DNA of 64,000 nt from Burkholderiales bacterium (GCA_028868855.1 JAGWTR010000005.1:186001-250000), one strand, 5' to 3'. Shown: positions 43,706 to 51,787, counted from the stretch's first letter. Program-made: numbers and translations. The notes: generated by a model not told the origin, from the sequence alone.

Positions 43706-44164
43706 ATGAAAAAGGAATGGATCCTCATTGCCAACGCGTCCATGGCCCGGCTCTTCAGCCGCGAGTCGGACCACGACCCGCTGGTGCCGCTGAACACCTT
43801 CGAACACGTCGAAAGTCGGCTCAAGTCGAGTCAGCTGGGGGATGACCGTGTGGGCCATGGATCATCCGATACCCGCCCTGGCGGCGTGAGCTTTGAGCCG
43901 CGCATGAGCCCTCAACGCAAGCAACACCTGCAATTCGCACACACCCTGGCGCAACGCTTGGATGAAGGGCTCAACAACGGCGAGTGCAAGCAAGTCACAC
44001 TGTACGCGTCGAGCCCCTTCCTCGGCGAACTGAAGGGGCAGTTGAGCCCGGCAGCCAAGAAGGCCCTGCGCAGCGCCGTCGACATCGATCTGACCAGCTT
44101 CGGCTTACGCGAACTGGAAGAGCGCATTGCGCATGAACTGCAGGCGCATCATCCACAACCTTGA
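43706..44164 (+). CDS. Host-attachment-type protein (Host_attach family)
   Basis: The 152-residue protein belongs to the family named for a plant-attachment phenotype in Agrobacterium. Members are widespread in stress regulons and look like remnants of release-factor-type folds. It starts MKKEWILIANASMARLFS, the family's first strand, then SHGxG-like GHGSSDTRPGGVSFEP, FAHTLAQRLDEGL, and the C-terminal DLTSFGLRELEERIAHEL. There is no signal peptide. The molecular function is unknown. The ATG follows AAGGAAA. FNR-type box 4 is 66 bases upstream. Confidence 0.82.
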   Translation: MKKEWILIANASMARLFSRESDHDPLVPLNTFEHVESRLKSSQLGDDRVGHGSSDTRPGGVSFEPRMSPQRKQHLQFAHTLAQRLDEGLNNGECKQVTLYASSPFLGELKGQLSPAAKKALRSAVDIDLTSFGLRELEERIAHELQAHHPQP

Positions 44165-44176
44165 GCGCAGGTCAGG

Positions 44177-44995
44177 CTATGGCGCCCCGGCAACCTGCCG
44201 AATCGCCTGCACTGTTTCCCTGACGATGATGTCGATGCCCAAGCGACCCAGCTCAGGGCTGGCACGACGCGGGTCGCCGTATGCGCCCTCGGCCAAGGTG
44301 GGCTTGCTGGCGACATGAAGCCGCTCTGCGCGCACCAGATTTGGCGCCAGCGCCATAGAAAGAGAGGTGTCCAGCAACCCGGCATGGGTGCCTATTTCTT
44401 CACGCGTGTAGCCACGCCGCTGAAGTTCGGCGGCGAAATCCACCTGCGCGGCACGGTAATACGCCTCAATCGCATGAGCGCGCACCGACGTGGCAGCCCA
44501 CTGCCGGTTCAGTTTCGCCTCGACCCGCTTGAGCGACTGCTGGTAACCGCCGTGTTCGCCCAAAAAAACAATGCGCTTGAACCCATGTTGTTTGAAACCC
44601 TGAGCAGCCGACTCCAGCATCGCCTCGAACACCGGCTCAGGCACCGTGATCGTGCCAGGAAAACGCATGTGCGCCGTTGGCGGATCGATCCTGCCTTCCG
44701 GCACATAAGCCACCACCGGCGCCACCAGCGCATGCCCCAGTGTGCGGGCGATGCGTTCGGCCAAGAGGCGCGCACGAACGTTGTGCTTGCCCAGCGCCAT
44801 GTACGGCCCGTTTTGCTCCGTGCCACCGATCGGGACAAGGATGGTGGTCGAGCCGGTGCGCACCTGTTCGCGCAGTTCGGTCCAGGTCAGGTCTTCCAGG
44901 TTGACGCTGCCTGCGCCCATGGCATCTTGCGCATGCGCAGACACCACGGTTGCCAGTGCCATGGCACAAATCAACCAGCGTGCCCTAGTCCGCAT
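44177..44995 (-). CDS. Exported creatininase-family amidohydrolase-like protein
   Basis: The family includes creatinine amidohydrolase and the mycofactocin peptidase MftE, which are metal-dependent. This 272-residue protein has an N-terminal Sec signal (about 1-22, ending SAHAQ), so it acts in the periplasm. It keeps likely metal ligands: Glu in PIGGTEQNGPYM, His in GKHNVRA, Glu/His in LGEHGGYQ, and GTHAGLLDTS. The substrate is unknown. Its start overlaps the stop of the beta-propeller gene at 44995, so both exported proteins are co-made. Confidence 0.85.
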   Translation of the reverse strand: MRTRARWLICAMALATVVSAHAQDAMGAGSVNLEDLTWTELREQVRTGSTTILVPIGGTEQNGPYMALGKHNVRARLLAERIARTLGHALVAPVVAYVPEGRIDPPTAHMRFPGTITVPEPVFEAMLESAAQGFKQHGFKRIVFLGEHGGYQQSLKRVEAKLNRQWAATSVRAHAIEAYYRAAQVDFAAELQRRGYTREEIGTHAGLLDTSLSMALAPNLVRAERLHVASKPTLAEGAYGDPRRASPELGRLGIDIIVRETVQAIRQVAGAP

Positions 44996-46134
44996 CAGTG
45001 AGCCCCCGCGCTCTTGGGGCGCCAGTCGCGGTACACATCCAGGTCGAAACCATCGGGGTAGTTCAGATAGCCCTGAGCGTGGCCCTTCTTGTCAGTCTCG
45101 CCATACTGCCAAATGATCTGCTTGGTGGCCCGATCAATCACGATCACGCGCTCACGCAGGTCGTCGGCGACGATGATGTCGCCCGTGTCGGGCAACTCAC
45201 GCGCCAATGAGGACTTGGTGAGCATGCCCTCGCCGGACTTGACGCGGTACTCCCAGCTCACCTTGCCGGTGAGTGGGTCAAAAATCACCACGCCACCGGG
45301 CTCGGCAAAATCAGCCACGATCACCTGTCCGTCCTTGGTCATGAAAGCATCGGAGGGATAACTCACGCCCGGCGCCTGCACAGTCCACAGCAGCTTGCCT
45401 TCGCGCGTGATGCGCGAGATCCAGGAGCCGCGAATCTCGGACACCAGGATGTCACCATTGGGCAGCGGCGTAGCGCCATTGGGCGAATGGAGAGTGCGCG
45501 GAGGGTCGTGTCGACAATTACCGCTGCGGCCCCATTCGGTGGTGATCTTGCTGGTCTTGGGGTCGATGATCAGTACGCGACAGTTGCGGATGTCGGCCGT
45601 CAGGAAGCTCCCGTCCTCCATCAGGTGGGCGTCATCGGGGTAGTTCAGTCGCTGCCCCTTACCCGGCACATTGGGTTGACCAAAGGTCCACGTGATGGCG
45701 CGCGTGTAGTAATCGACGATGTGCACGTCGTAGTTGTCCTCTTCACTCACCGCCAGACGCGTGCCATCGTGCGAGAAGTTGACGTCCTCGTTGCCACGGT
45801 AAACATCCAGGTTCGGCGATGCGAACTCCCAGACGATGCGCTTGTCCGGCGTGACCTCAATGAGCCGGTTATTGCGCCGGTCGGCGATCACGATCGGGTA
45901 AGGCAGGGGCTTGCCCCAGGATGGCACGGGCTTGCGCCGATTGCCGGTCACTGGCGGCATGGGGGGCAGTGTCACGCCGCTCGACACGATGCCTGCGCCG
46001 AGCATGTCCTTGGTGACACGGACAGGCCTGTCCTCAGGCGCGGCCGCCTGGGTTGGCCATGACGCGCCAATGCAGGAAAGCAATGCCAGGACACCGATGG
46101 CACGGCGCAGAGGCTGGTTTTTCAATGTGGGCAT
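44995..46134 (-). CDS. Exported arylsulfotransferase-like beta-propeller protein
   Basis: The 379-residue protein has a Sec signal (ending near PTQAAA, residue about 31). Repeated propeller blades of the NHL/arylsulfotransferase type follow (YPIVIADRRNNRLIEVTPD, IVWEFASPNLDVYRGNEDVN, FLTADIRNCRVLIIDP, IIVADDLRERVIVIDRATKQI). These bind or recognise ligands, and some members transfer sulfate. I cannot see the key His residues of bona fide AssT with confidence, so catalysis is unsure. The ATG at 46134 was chosen to give a clean signal peptide. It shares one base with the creatininase gene end. Confidence 0.75.
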   Translation of the reverse strand: MPTLKNQPLRRAIGVLALLSCIGASWPTQAAAPEDRPVRVTKDMLGAGIVSSGVTLPPMPPVTGNRRKPVPSWGKPLPYPIVIADRRNNRLIEVTPDKRIVWEFASPNLDVYRGNEDVNFSHDGTRLAVSEEDNYDVHIVDYYTRAITWTFGQPNVPGKGQRLNYPDDAHLMEDGSFLTADIRNCRVLIIDPKTSKITTEWGRSGNCRHDPPRTLHSPNGATPLPNGDILVSEIRGSWISRITREGKLLWTVQAPGVSYPSDAFMTKDGQVIVADFAEPGGVVIFDPLTGKVSWEYRVKSGEGMLTKSSLARELPDTGDIIVADDLRERVIVIDRATKQIIWQYGETDKKGHAQGYLNYPDGFDLDVYRDWRPKSAGAH

Positions 46135-46225
46135 TCTCGATCTCTCACAGAGGTTTGAGGGTATGAATTCTCCAGCGCTGTCCAAGCCTCGGCACTGCGC
46201 CAGATCATGCTTTTGCGGGTATGCA

Positions 46226-46837
46226 TCAGCGTGACACCACAATCGTCTGCGCGTCGTCGGCGTGCTCAAGGAGCAGCGTGCGAACACGGCCTTGCCACAG
46301 AAACTGGCAGAGCGTCACGTCCTCGGCCGTGGCGGTGCCATCAAGGCAGCGCGGCATCAGCCCCGCAAGCCGTGGGTCGGCCGGCACGCGATCGATTCGG
46401 GCCGACACACTGACGGCCTGGGCTGTGTCGACCCGTGTGAAGCGAATCTGGGCTGGCATGTCCACGTCGAAGGCAATCAACCGACGCCGATCAAACCGGC
46501 CGCCGATGCCCTTGAAACCGGTGTCGTCGGCCGCGCCAGTCAGGAAGCTCACGACGTTGGCCACCACACCCGTCACCCCCTCAAGCCGGTCCTTGCGCAC
46601 CTCGACCCGAATGCCGCCACGCGCCGGCAGCGCATCGGGGTACAGCGCTGCCAGGGCTGCGCGCGTCATCAGGTAGGCCGACGCAACGGTCGGGCACGAA
46701 TGTCCCGCCAGCTTCACGACGTCGGCGTAGCAATATTCGATGATCCCGTCCGGCGGCGCACCAAGAAACGCGGCGAGTGGGTCACGCACAGTGATGCGAG
46801 GAGCGGCCTCGAAGAACTCGGGAAACTGCATGGTCAT
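46226..46837 (-). CDS. FmdE-like protein
   Basis: The 203-residue protein resembles the formylmethanofuran dehydrogenase subunit E region (FmdE family): YADVVKLAGHSCPTVASAYL, VVANVVSFLTGAADDTGFKG, and LIAFDVDMPAQIRF. The Gly-His-Ser-Cys motif is the family's likely metal/thiol site. No methanofuran pathway genes are present, and stand-alone FmdE proteins in bacteria are unassigned, sometimes linked to molybdenum or redox enzymes. Start ambiguous: ATG 46837, ATG 46831, or a GTG at 46882. It is divergent from the Nramp-like gene. Confidence 0.65.
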   Translation of the reverse strand: MTMQFPEFFEAAPRITVRDPLAAFLGAPPDGIIEYCYADVVKLAGHSCPTVASAYLMTRAALAALYPDALPARGGIRVEVRKDRLEGVTGVVANVVSFLTGAADDTGFKGIGGRFDRRRLIAFDVDMPAQIRFTRVDTAQAVSVSARIDRVPADPRLAGLMPRCLDGTATAEDVTLCQFLWQGRVRTLLLEHADDAQTIVVSR

Positions 46838-46941
46838 CTCATCCGAAGGTGGTTTACCGAGGTTATCACCAGGCAGCGCCACCTGCCTTTCAGGGTCTTA
46901 CGTGACGGACAATTATCCCCAGTGATTCGACAAGGGTGACC

Positions 46942-48192
46942 ATGCAAGACACATCGTGGATAAAGAGCCTTGGGCCTGGCTTGGTGACCGGCGCGGCCGA
47001 CGATGATCCCAGCGGCATCGCGGCTTATTCTCAGGCGGGCGCCCAGTTCGGTTTTTCGATGCTGTGGACCATCTGGCTAACCTACCCGCTGATGGTCGCG
47101 ATTCAGCTCATCAGCGCGCGCATCGGGCGCGTGAGCGGCCACGGCTTGTCCAGCAACATGCGCACGCATTACCCCGCGTGGCTGCTTTACGGGATTGTTG
47201 GCCTGCTGGTGTTGGCCAACACGATCAATATTGCGGCCGACATCGCCGCCATGGGAGAGGCGCTGCGCCTCATTGTCGGGGGCAACGCCCATGTGTACGT
47301 GATTTTCTTTGGCGTGTTCTCGGCTGCTCTGCAGGTGCTTGTTCCCTACACGCGCTATGTCCACATCCTCAAGTGGCTGACGCTGGCCCTGCTGGCCTAT
47401 GTCGGCACGGTGTTCGTGGTTCACGTCCCGTGGGCCGAGGTCTTGATGCAAACGTTCGCACCGCACTTGTCAATGAAGTCGGAATACATCACCACCGTTG
47501 TGGCCGTGTTCGGCACCACCATCAGCCCTTACCTGTTCTTCTGGCAGGCCTCTCAAGAGGTCGAGGAGCAGAGAACCCACCCGGGTGAGTTGCCCCTCAA
47601 GGGCGCGCTGGAGCAGGCCGATGCCGCATTGCATCGCATCAAGGTGGACACCTCCATCGGCATGGCCTTTTCCAATCTCGTGGCTTTCTTCATCGTGCTG
47701 ACCACGGCAGTCACGCTGAACTTGAACGGCATCACCGACATTCAGACCTCCGCGCAAGCGGCCAGTGCTTTGCGCCCGATCGCCGGCGAGTTTGCCTTCA
47801 TGCTGTTCAGCCTGGGCATCATTGGCACCGGCCTGTTGGCCGTGCCGGTACTCGCCGGTTCAGCGGCTTACGCCATGGCCGGCGCATTCAAATGGGAAAG
47901 TAGCCTCGAACTCAAGCCATCGGCCGCCAGGAAGTTCTACAGCGTCATCGTGCTGTCGACCCTCACCGGCGTGGCCATCGGCTTCACCCCCATCGACCCG
48001 ATCAAGGCCCTGTACTGGAGCGCGGTCATCAACGGCGTGATTTCGGTGCCAATCATGGTCGTCACCATGCTGATGGCGTCACGCTCGGACATCATGGGAC
48101 CGCTCGTGCTCAAACCCCGACTCAAGGCGGTGGGGTGGCTGTGCACCGGCACCATGGCGGTGGCCGTCGTGGCGATGTTCCTCACACTCTAA
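46942..48192 (+). CDS. Nramp-related divalent cation transporter (variant motifs)
   Basis: The 416-residue membrane protein belongs to the Nramp superfamily, with about 11 helices and the helix-1 motif TGAADDDPSGIAAYSQAG. Canonical Mn/Fe Nramp proteins have DPGN there and a metal-binding Met in helix 6; here Asn is replaced by Gly and helix 6 reads TTISPYLFFWQASQEVEE. It may therefore carry a different ion, such as Mg, or act otherwise. The ATG at 46942 has AAGGG six bases upstream. Confidence 0.8.
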   Translation: MQDTSWIKSLGPGLVTGAADDDPSGIAAYSQAGAQFGFSMLWTIWLTYPLMVAIQLISARIGRVSGHGLSSNMRTHYPAWLLYGIVGLLVLANTINIAADIAAMGEALRLIVGGNAHVYVIFFGVFSAALQVLVPYTRYVHILKWLTLALLAYVGTVFVVHVPWAEVLMQTFAPHLSMKSEYITTVVAVFGTTISPYLFFWQASQEVEEQRTHPGELPLKGALEQADAALHRIKVDTSIGMAFSNLVAFFIVLTTAVTLNLNGITDIQTSAQAASALRPIAGEFAFMLFSLGIIGTGLLAVPVLAGSAAYAMAGAFKWESSLELKPSAARKFYSVIVLSTLTGVAIGFTPIDPIKALYWSAVINGVISVPIMVVTMLMASRSDIMGPLVLKPRLKAVGWLCTGTMAVAVVAMFLTL

Positions 48193-48271
48193 ACGTCCGC
48201 ATGAAATACTTCTGCTAAACCACGAACGCCGCGGGGAATGGAGCGAAAAATATCGCCGGGGCGCTGGGTAA

Positions 48272-48808
48272 TCACTTCATCTTCGACGGCAACTTGATTG
48301 TCTCGCCAGCCACCATGAAAGCGCCCTTCCCCCGGTGATGAAGAGTGCGCGGGTCCTTGAAGGCCGGGTCGATCCACGCCTTGAGCACCTCAAGCACAAA
48401 GAAGTTGTAGCGGTTCACGAGGCGCCCGTCGACCACCCGGCATTCCAGGTTGGCGTGGCACTCAGCAATCAAGGGTGCCCCAACCAGGGCAGCTGGCACC
48501 GGCGTCAAACCACAAACTTTGAACTTGTCCACCCGCCGACCCGAAGTGTTGCCGCAACGGACGACCTGTGCCGCCAACTCCACCGTCGGAATGTTGAGCA
48601 CGCATTCGCGTGTCGCCTTGAGCGCATCGAAGCTGAAATCGCGACTACTGACGACACACCCCACCAGTGGCGGCTCGAACTCCATCATCGTGTGCCACGA
48701 CATGGTCATGACGTTGGCGTGGCCTTTATGCGCCGTCGAAAGCAGCACCACCGGTCCCGGCTCCAACAAACCGTAGACCTTGGACAAGGGCAAGGCGCGC
48801 TTGCTCAA
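48272..48808 (-). CDS. Flavin reductase-like FMN-binding protein
   Basis: The 178-residue protein has the flavin-reductase-like split-barrel fold: SKVYGLLEPGPVVLLST, MTMSWHTMMEFEPPLVGCVV, ECVLNIPTVELAAQV, and a His-containing C-terminus. It may reduce or bind FMN, but its partner is unknown. The gene most probably begins at a TTG (48808) that overlaps the stop of the PEBP gene by three bases, with an AAGGGG about eight bases upstream. The long in-frame extension upstream overlaps the PEBP gene and has no homology. Confidence 0.78.
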   Translation of the reverse strand: MSKRALPLSKVYGLLEPGPVVLLSTAHKGHANVMTMSWHTMMEFEPPLVGCVVSSRDFSFDALKATRECVLNIPTVELAAQVVRCGNTSGRRVDKFKVCGLTPVPAALVGAPLIAECHANLECRVVDGRLVNRYNFFVLEVLKAWIDPAFKDPRTLHHRGKGAFMVAGETIKLPSKMK

Positions 48809-49287
48809 TCCAACGCCCCTTTTTGCTGCGCCTTTTTGTACGTCCCCATCAGCTCCGCTGTGGCAAGCACGTGCTGCTTCATCGCGTGTTCCAGATCCGC
48901 CTTGGTCGGCATGTGGAGGTCCACCAGCGTGGTGTCCAGTGCGTACAGCTTGAAGAAGTAGCGGTGGCGGCCAATCGGGGGGCACGGACCGCCGTACCGG
49001 GTGCGATTCCAATCGTTCAGCCCCTCTCGCGTGCCAGTGGGGAGCGGCTGGCCGCCTTCGGCCAGTCCGGTGATGCCAGGGGGGATGTCGATCAGCACCC
49101 AGTGCACCCAGGTTGTTTTCGGCGCAGCCGGATCCGGCGCATCCGGGTCGTCGACGATCAAGGTCAGGCTCTTGGTGTGGGGCGGGACACCGCTCCAGCT
49201 CAATGGCGGCGAGATATCCTGGCCCTCGCAGGTGTAGCGCACCGGAATGTCACCGTGATGGGCAAAAACGGTCGAGGTCAGGTCCAT
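48805..49287 (-). CDS. YbhB/YbcL-type (PEBP/Raf kinase inhibitor-like) protein
   Basis: Bacterial PEBP-like proteins bind ligands through a conserved pocket; a metabolic role is not settled. The 160-residue protein has the family motifs YTCEGQDISPPLSWSGVP, LTLIVDDPDAPDP, WVHWVLIDIP and YGGPCPPIGRHRYFFKLYAL. No signal peptide is seen. It is followed by the flavin-reductase-like gene in the same unit. The upstream region holds the perfect FNR-type box 5. Confidence 0.9.
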   Translation of the reverse strand: MDLTSTVFAHHGDIPVRYTCEGQDISPPLSWSGVPPHTKSLTLIVDDPDAPDPAAPKTTWVHWVLIDIPPGITGLAEGGQPLPTGTREGLNDWNRTRYGGPCPPIGRHRYFFKLYALDTTLVDLHMPTKADLEHAMKQHVLATAELMGTYKKAQQKGALD

Positions 49288-49385
49288 GACTCATCTCCTT
49301 GCTCGCCATGCGCGAGCGCCAAAGCTGCACCCTGTCGGGCAGCCTAGCAGTTCATCGCCACGCAGCCAAGCGGCCGCTCGAAACC

Positions 49386-49399
49386 TTGCGTGAGCGCAA
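49386..49399. promoter_or_regulatory. FNR/NnrR-type box 5 (perfect palindrome)
   Basis: TTGCGTGAGCGCAA: two perfect five-base arms with a four-base spacer, extended to CTTGCG...CGCAAG at 49385-49400. TTG-N8-CAA with TTGCG arms fits FNR/DNR/NnrR-family sites. It lies between the divergent PEBP (49287) and hydrolase (49475) genes. Confidence 0.55.
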
Positions 49400-49474
49400 G
49401 CCCCAGACGGGCCCCGGTGCGAAGATTTTTCATCAAAAAGCACACCAGAACGTCGCGCAATGAAGGGAATCCTG

Positions 49475-50131
49475 ATGCTCCATGAACACATCACCATCGG
49501 ACCACTGGCACTAGCCGGTGAACTCATCCTGCCCGGCAATGCGTGTGGTCTTGTCATATTTGCCCACGGCAGTGGCAGCAGCCGTCTGAGCCCGCGCAAT
49601 CGTTTCGTGGCCCAGTCTTTACATTGGCGAAGGCTCGGCACCCTGCTGTTTGATCTGCTGACCGAGGCTGAAGCCGAGGATCGGACCAACGTTTTCAACA
49701 TCCCGCTGATGGCGCACCGACTCGCTCAGGCCATCGACTGGGCACGCCTGCAAGATGACCGGATCGCTGCGCTGCCAATCGGTCTGTTCGGCGCCAGCAC
49801 GGGAGCCGCAGCGGCACTCGTCACCGCCGCCGAACGGCCGAAAGATGTGTCTGCCGTGGTGTCGCGCGGCGGTCGACCCGACCTGGCCTCGACCGAACTT
49901 GAGCGTGTGCGCGCGCCCACCTTGCTGATTGTCGGGGGGGCCGATCCCGAAGTGCTTCGCTTGAACACGCAAGCGTATCGGCTGCTCAATTGCGAGAAGC
50001 GGCTGGAGGTGGTGCCACGGGCCACGCATTTGTTCGAGGAGGCCGGCACCTTGGAGCAAGTGGCCGAGGCCGCGCGCGACTGGTTCGCCAGCCACCTCAC
50101 CAGTCCGTCCGCGAGCAAGGCGCCGAATTGA
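49475..50131 (+). CDS. Alpha/beta-hydrolase, dienelactone-hydrolase-like
   Basis: The 218-residue protein has an alpha/beta hydrolase fold: LVIFAHGSGSSRLSPRN (oxyanion region), the nucleophile elbow GLFGASTGAAAAL, VGGADPEVL (Asp) and PRATHLFEE (His). The Ser-Asp-His triad is complete. Family members of this type lie beside or fused to phosphoribosyltransferases in stress islands; such a transferase is encoded at 34314. Substrate unknown. The ATG at 49475 has AAGGGA six bases upstream, so it is preferred to an ATG at 49460. Confidence 0.82.
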   Translation: MLHEHITIGPLALAGELILPGNACGLVIFAHGSGSSRLSPRNRFVAQSLHWRRLGTLLFDLLTEAEAEDRTNVFNIPLMAHRLAQAIDWARLQDDRIAALPIGLFGASTGAAAALVTAAERPKDVSAVVSRGGRPDLASTELERVRAPTLLIVGGADPEVLRLNTQAYRLLNCEKRLEVVPRATHLFEEAGTLEQVAEAARDWFASHLTSPSASKAPN

Positions 50132-50140
50132 CGTGGCTGG

Positions 50141-50353
50141 CTACTCAGGACGCAGGGAAGTTGCCGCCTCAGCCCGCTGCTGGCGCCAGGCCGCCGGATT
50201 GATGCCGGTCCATTCCCTGAAGGCGTGGCTGAATGAGCTTTGCTCTTGATATCCCAGCAGAAACGCGATCTCCGTCAGTGTCAGCGTGGCATTTTCTAGG
50301 TAGTGTTTGGCCAGTTCAATCCGGGTGGAATTGAGCACAGACTGAAAATTAGT
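50141..50353 (-). pseudogene. 3' remnant of an AraC-family regulator gene
   Basis: The minus strand encodes TNFQSVLNSTRIELAKHYLE followed by LTEIAFLLGYQEQSSFSHAF and a final REWTGINPAAWRQQ, the second half of an AraC-type DNA-binding domain ending in a normal stop at 50141. Upstream of about 50350 the frame loses all homology, so the ligand domain and first helix-turn-helix are missing. A GTG at 50338 could still start a 65-residue peptide. The break coincides with the edge of the FGGY-kinase remnant on the other strand. Confidence 0.75.
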
Positions 50354-50481
50354 GTCGGCATCCCCAGCACGCTCGCATCTATCAGGAACTCTACGACTGC
50401 GTGTATCAGCGCATGTACAAACAGCTCAAGCCGCTGTACCAAGAGATCGCACGCATCACCGGGTATCCCGCAGCACTGTGA
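50353..50481 (+). pseudogene. 3' remnant of an FGGY-type carbohydrate kinase gene
   Basis: The plus strand encodes HARIYQELYDCVYQRMYKQL then KPLYQEIARITGYPAAL and a stop, which matches the C-terminal helix of FGGY sugar kinases such as xylulokinase. An in-frame stop just upstream shows the rest of the gene is gone. Tail-to-tail fusion with the AraC remnant indicates one deletion that removed a sugar-utilisation locus. Confidence 0.65.
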
Positions 50482-50555
50482 GCCACGGGGGCCTGAGCGC
50501 ACCGCGTTATTCTTGCGTAGATCCATTTTCGTCAACCGAGATTGAGGAGCTCATC

Positions 50556-51560
50556 ATGCCGGTGAGAACAAACATGGCTTGCGTCACCCACGGAGCCGGC
50601 GGTCCGCCTTCCGTGCTGATGTTGAGCGAGTCAGCAGTGCCCCAATGCGGCCCTCAGGATGTCCTCATCCGCGTGGCATTCGCGGGTGTCAACCGACCCG
50701 ACATCGCGCAGCGGCAAGGCAGCTACCCCCCACCGGCGGGCGCCTCACCGCTTCTCGGACTTGAAGTCTCGGGCGAGGTTGCTGCAGTGGGTGAGCAGGT
50801 GACCCGGTGGCGCCTGGGCGACCGGGTGTGCGCGCTGACCAACGGCGGAGGCTATGCGCAATACGCCACCGCCCCGCAAGGCCAGGCGCTTCCAGTGCCC
50901 AAGGGCCTGTCGCTGCTGGAAGCCGCCGCCCTGCCCGAAAACCACTTCACCGTCTGGAGCAACGTATTCGAGCGCGGCGCTCTGCGAGCGGGCGAATCCT
51001 TGCTGGTGCATGGTGGCTCCTCCGGCATTGGACTGACCGCCATCCAGCTCGCACACGCCAGGGGGGCAACCATCTTCACCACCGTAGGCAATCAAGAAAA
51101 AGCCGATGCCTGTACGCGTCTCGGCGCCGATGCAGCCATCAATTACAAAGAAGAGGATTTCGTCGAACGCGTGGCGCAATTAAGCAACGGCCGAGGTGTC
51201 GACGTGATCCTGGACATGGTCGGTGGCGACTACGTGCCCCGCAATCTAGAGGCCTTGGCCGAAGACGGTCGACTGGTCCAGATTGCGTTTCTCCACGGCG
51301 TGAAGGCACAGATCAATTGCGCGACCCTGGTGATGAAGCGCCTGACCTTCACCGGCTCAACATTGCGCCCGCGCACCGCTGACGAGAAGGCACACATCGC
51401 GAGCCAATTGAGCCAACAGGTCTGGCCCCTGCTGGAGTCTGGGCAAGTCCGAACGGTGATTCATGAGGTCTTCGACCTGGCCGAAGTGGCCCAAGCGCAC
51501 GAACTGATGGAGTCGTCGCGGCACATCGGCAAAATCATGCTGAAGGTGGCCGGGGAGTAA
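50556..51560 (+). CDS. NAD(P)H quinone oxidoreductase, zeta-crystallin type
   Basis: The 334-residue medium-chain dehydrogenase/reductase has the GroES-like N-terminal domain (GVNRPDIAQRQGSYPPPAGA, LGLEVSGEVAAVG) and an NADPH-binding Rossmann domain (VHGGSSGIGLTAIQLA). Zinc ligands are absent, as in PIG3/QOR family members. It reduces quinones or other alpha,beta-unsaturated carbonyls; the real substrate is unknown. GAGGAG lies about seven bases before the ATG (50556). The upstream sugar-locus scar is unrelated. Confidence 0.9.
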   Translation: MPVRTNMACVTHGAGGPPSVLMLSESAVPQCGPQDVLIRVAFAGVNRPDIAQRQGSYPPPAGASPLLGLEVSGEVAAVGEQVTRWRLGDRVCALTNGGGYAQYATAPQGQALPVPKGLSLLEAAALPENHFTVWSNVFERGALRAGESLLVHGGSSGIGLTAIQLAHARGATIFTTVGNQEKADACTRLGADAAINYKEEDFVERVAQLSNGRGVDVILDMVGGDYVPRNLEALAEDGRLVQIAFLHGVKAQINCATLVMKRLTFTGSTLRPRTADEKAHIASQLSQQVWPLLESGQVRTVIHEVFDLAEVAQAHELMESSRHIGKIMLKVAGE

Positions 51561-51590
51561 TTGGCCAGTGGTTGCCATGCCCCAGAAATG

Positions 51591-51612
51591 AAAAACGGGG
51601 CACAAGGCCCCG
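51591..51612 (-). terminator. Rho-independent terminator after tRNA-Ser
   Basis: A perfect 6-bp stem CGGGGC/GCCCCG with a 5-base loop is followed on the minus strand by five T residues (51591-51595), 15 bases downstream of the tRNA 3' end. Confidence 0.8.
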
Positions 51613-51627
51613 CATTCACTAGCTTTT

Positions 51628-51718
51628 TGGCGGAGACGAAGGGATTCGAACCCTTGATGCGCTTTTGGCGCATACTCCCTTAGCAGGGGAGCACCTTCGG
51701 CCACTCGGTCACGTCTCC
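51628..51718 (-). tRNA. tRNA-Ser(GCT)
   Basis: The minus strand folds as a class II tRNA. The acceptor stem is GGAGACG with CGTCTCC (51632-51638 and 51712-51718). The anticodon loop CTGCTAA has anticodon GCT. A long variable arm (GTATGCGCC...GCGCATC) is present, as is the T-loop GGTTCGAATCC. The CCA end is encoded (51628-51630). It follows lysC on the same strand and is read into a terminator. Confidence 0.97.
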
Positions 51719-51787
51719 AGCACCAGCGAAGATTGTAGCGGCAAAACCGCCAAAACATCCCCACCGCGCTTAAAACAACGGTTGAAA

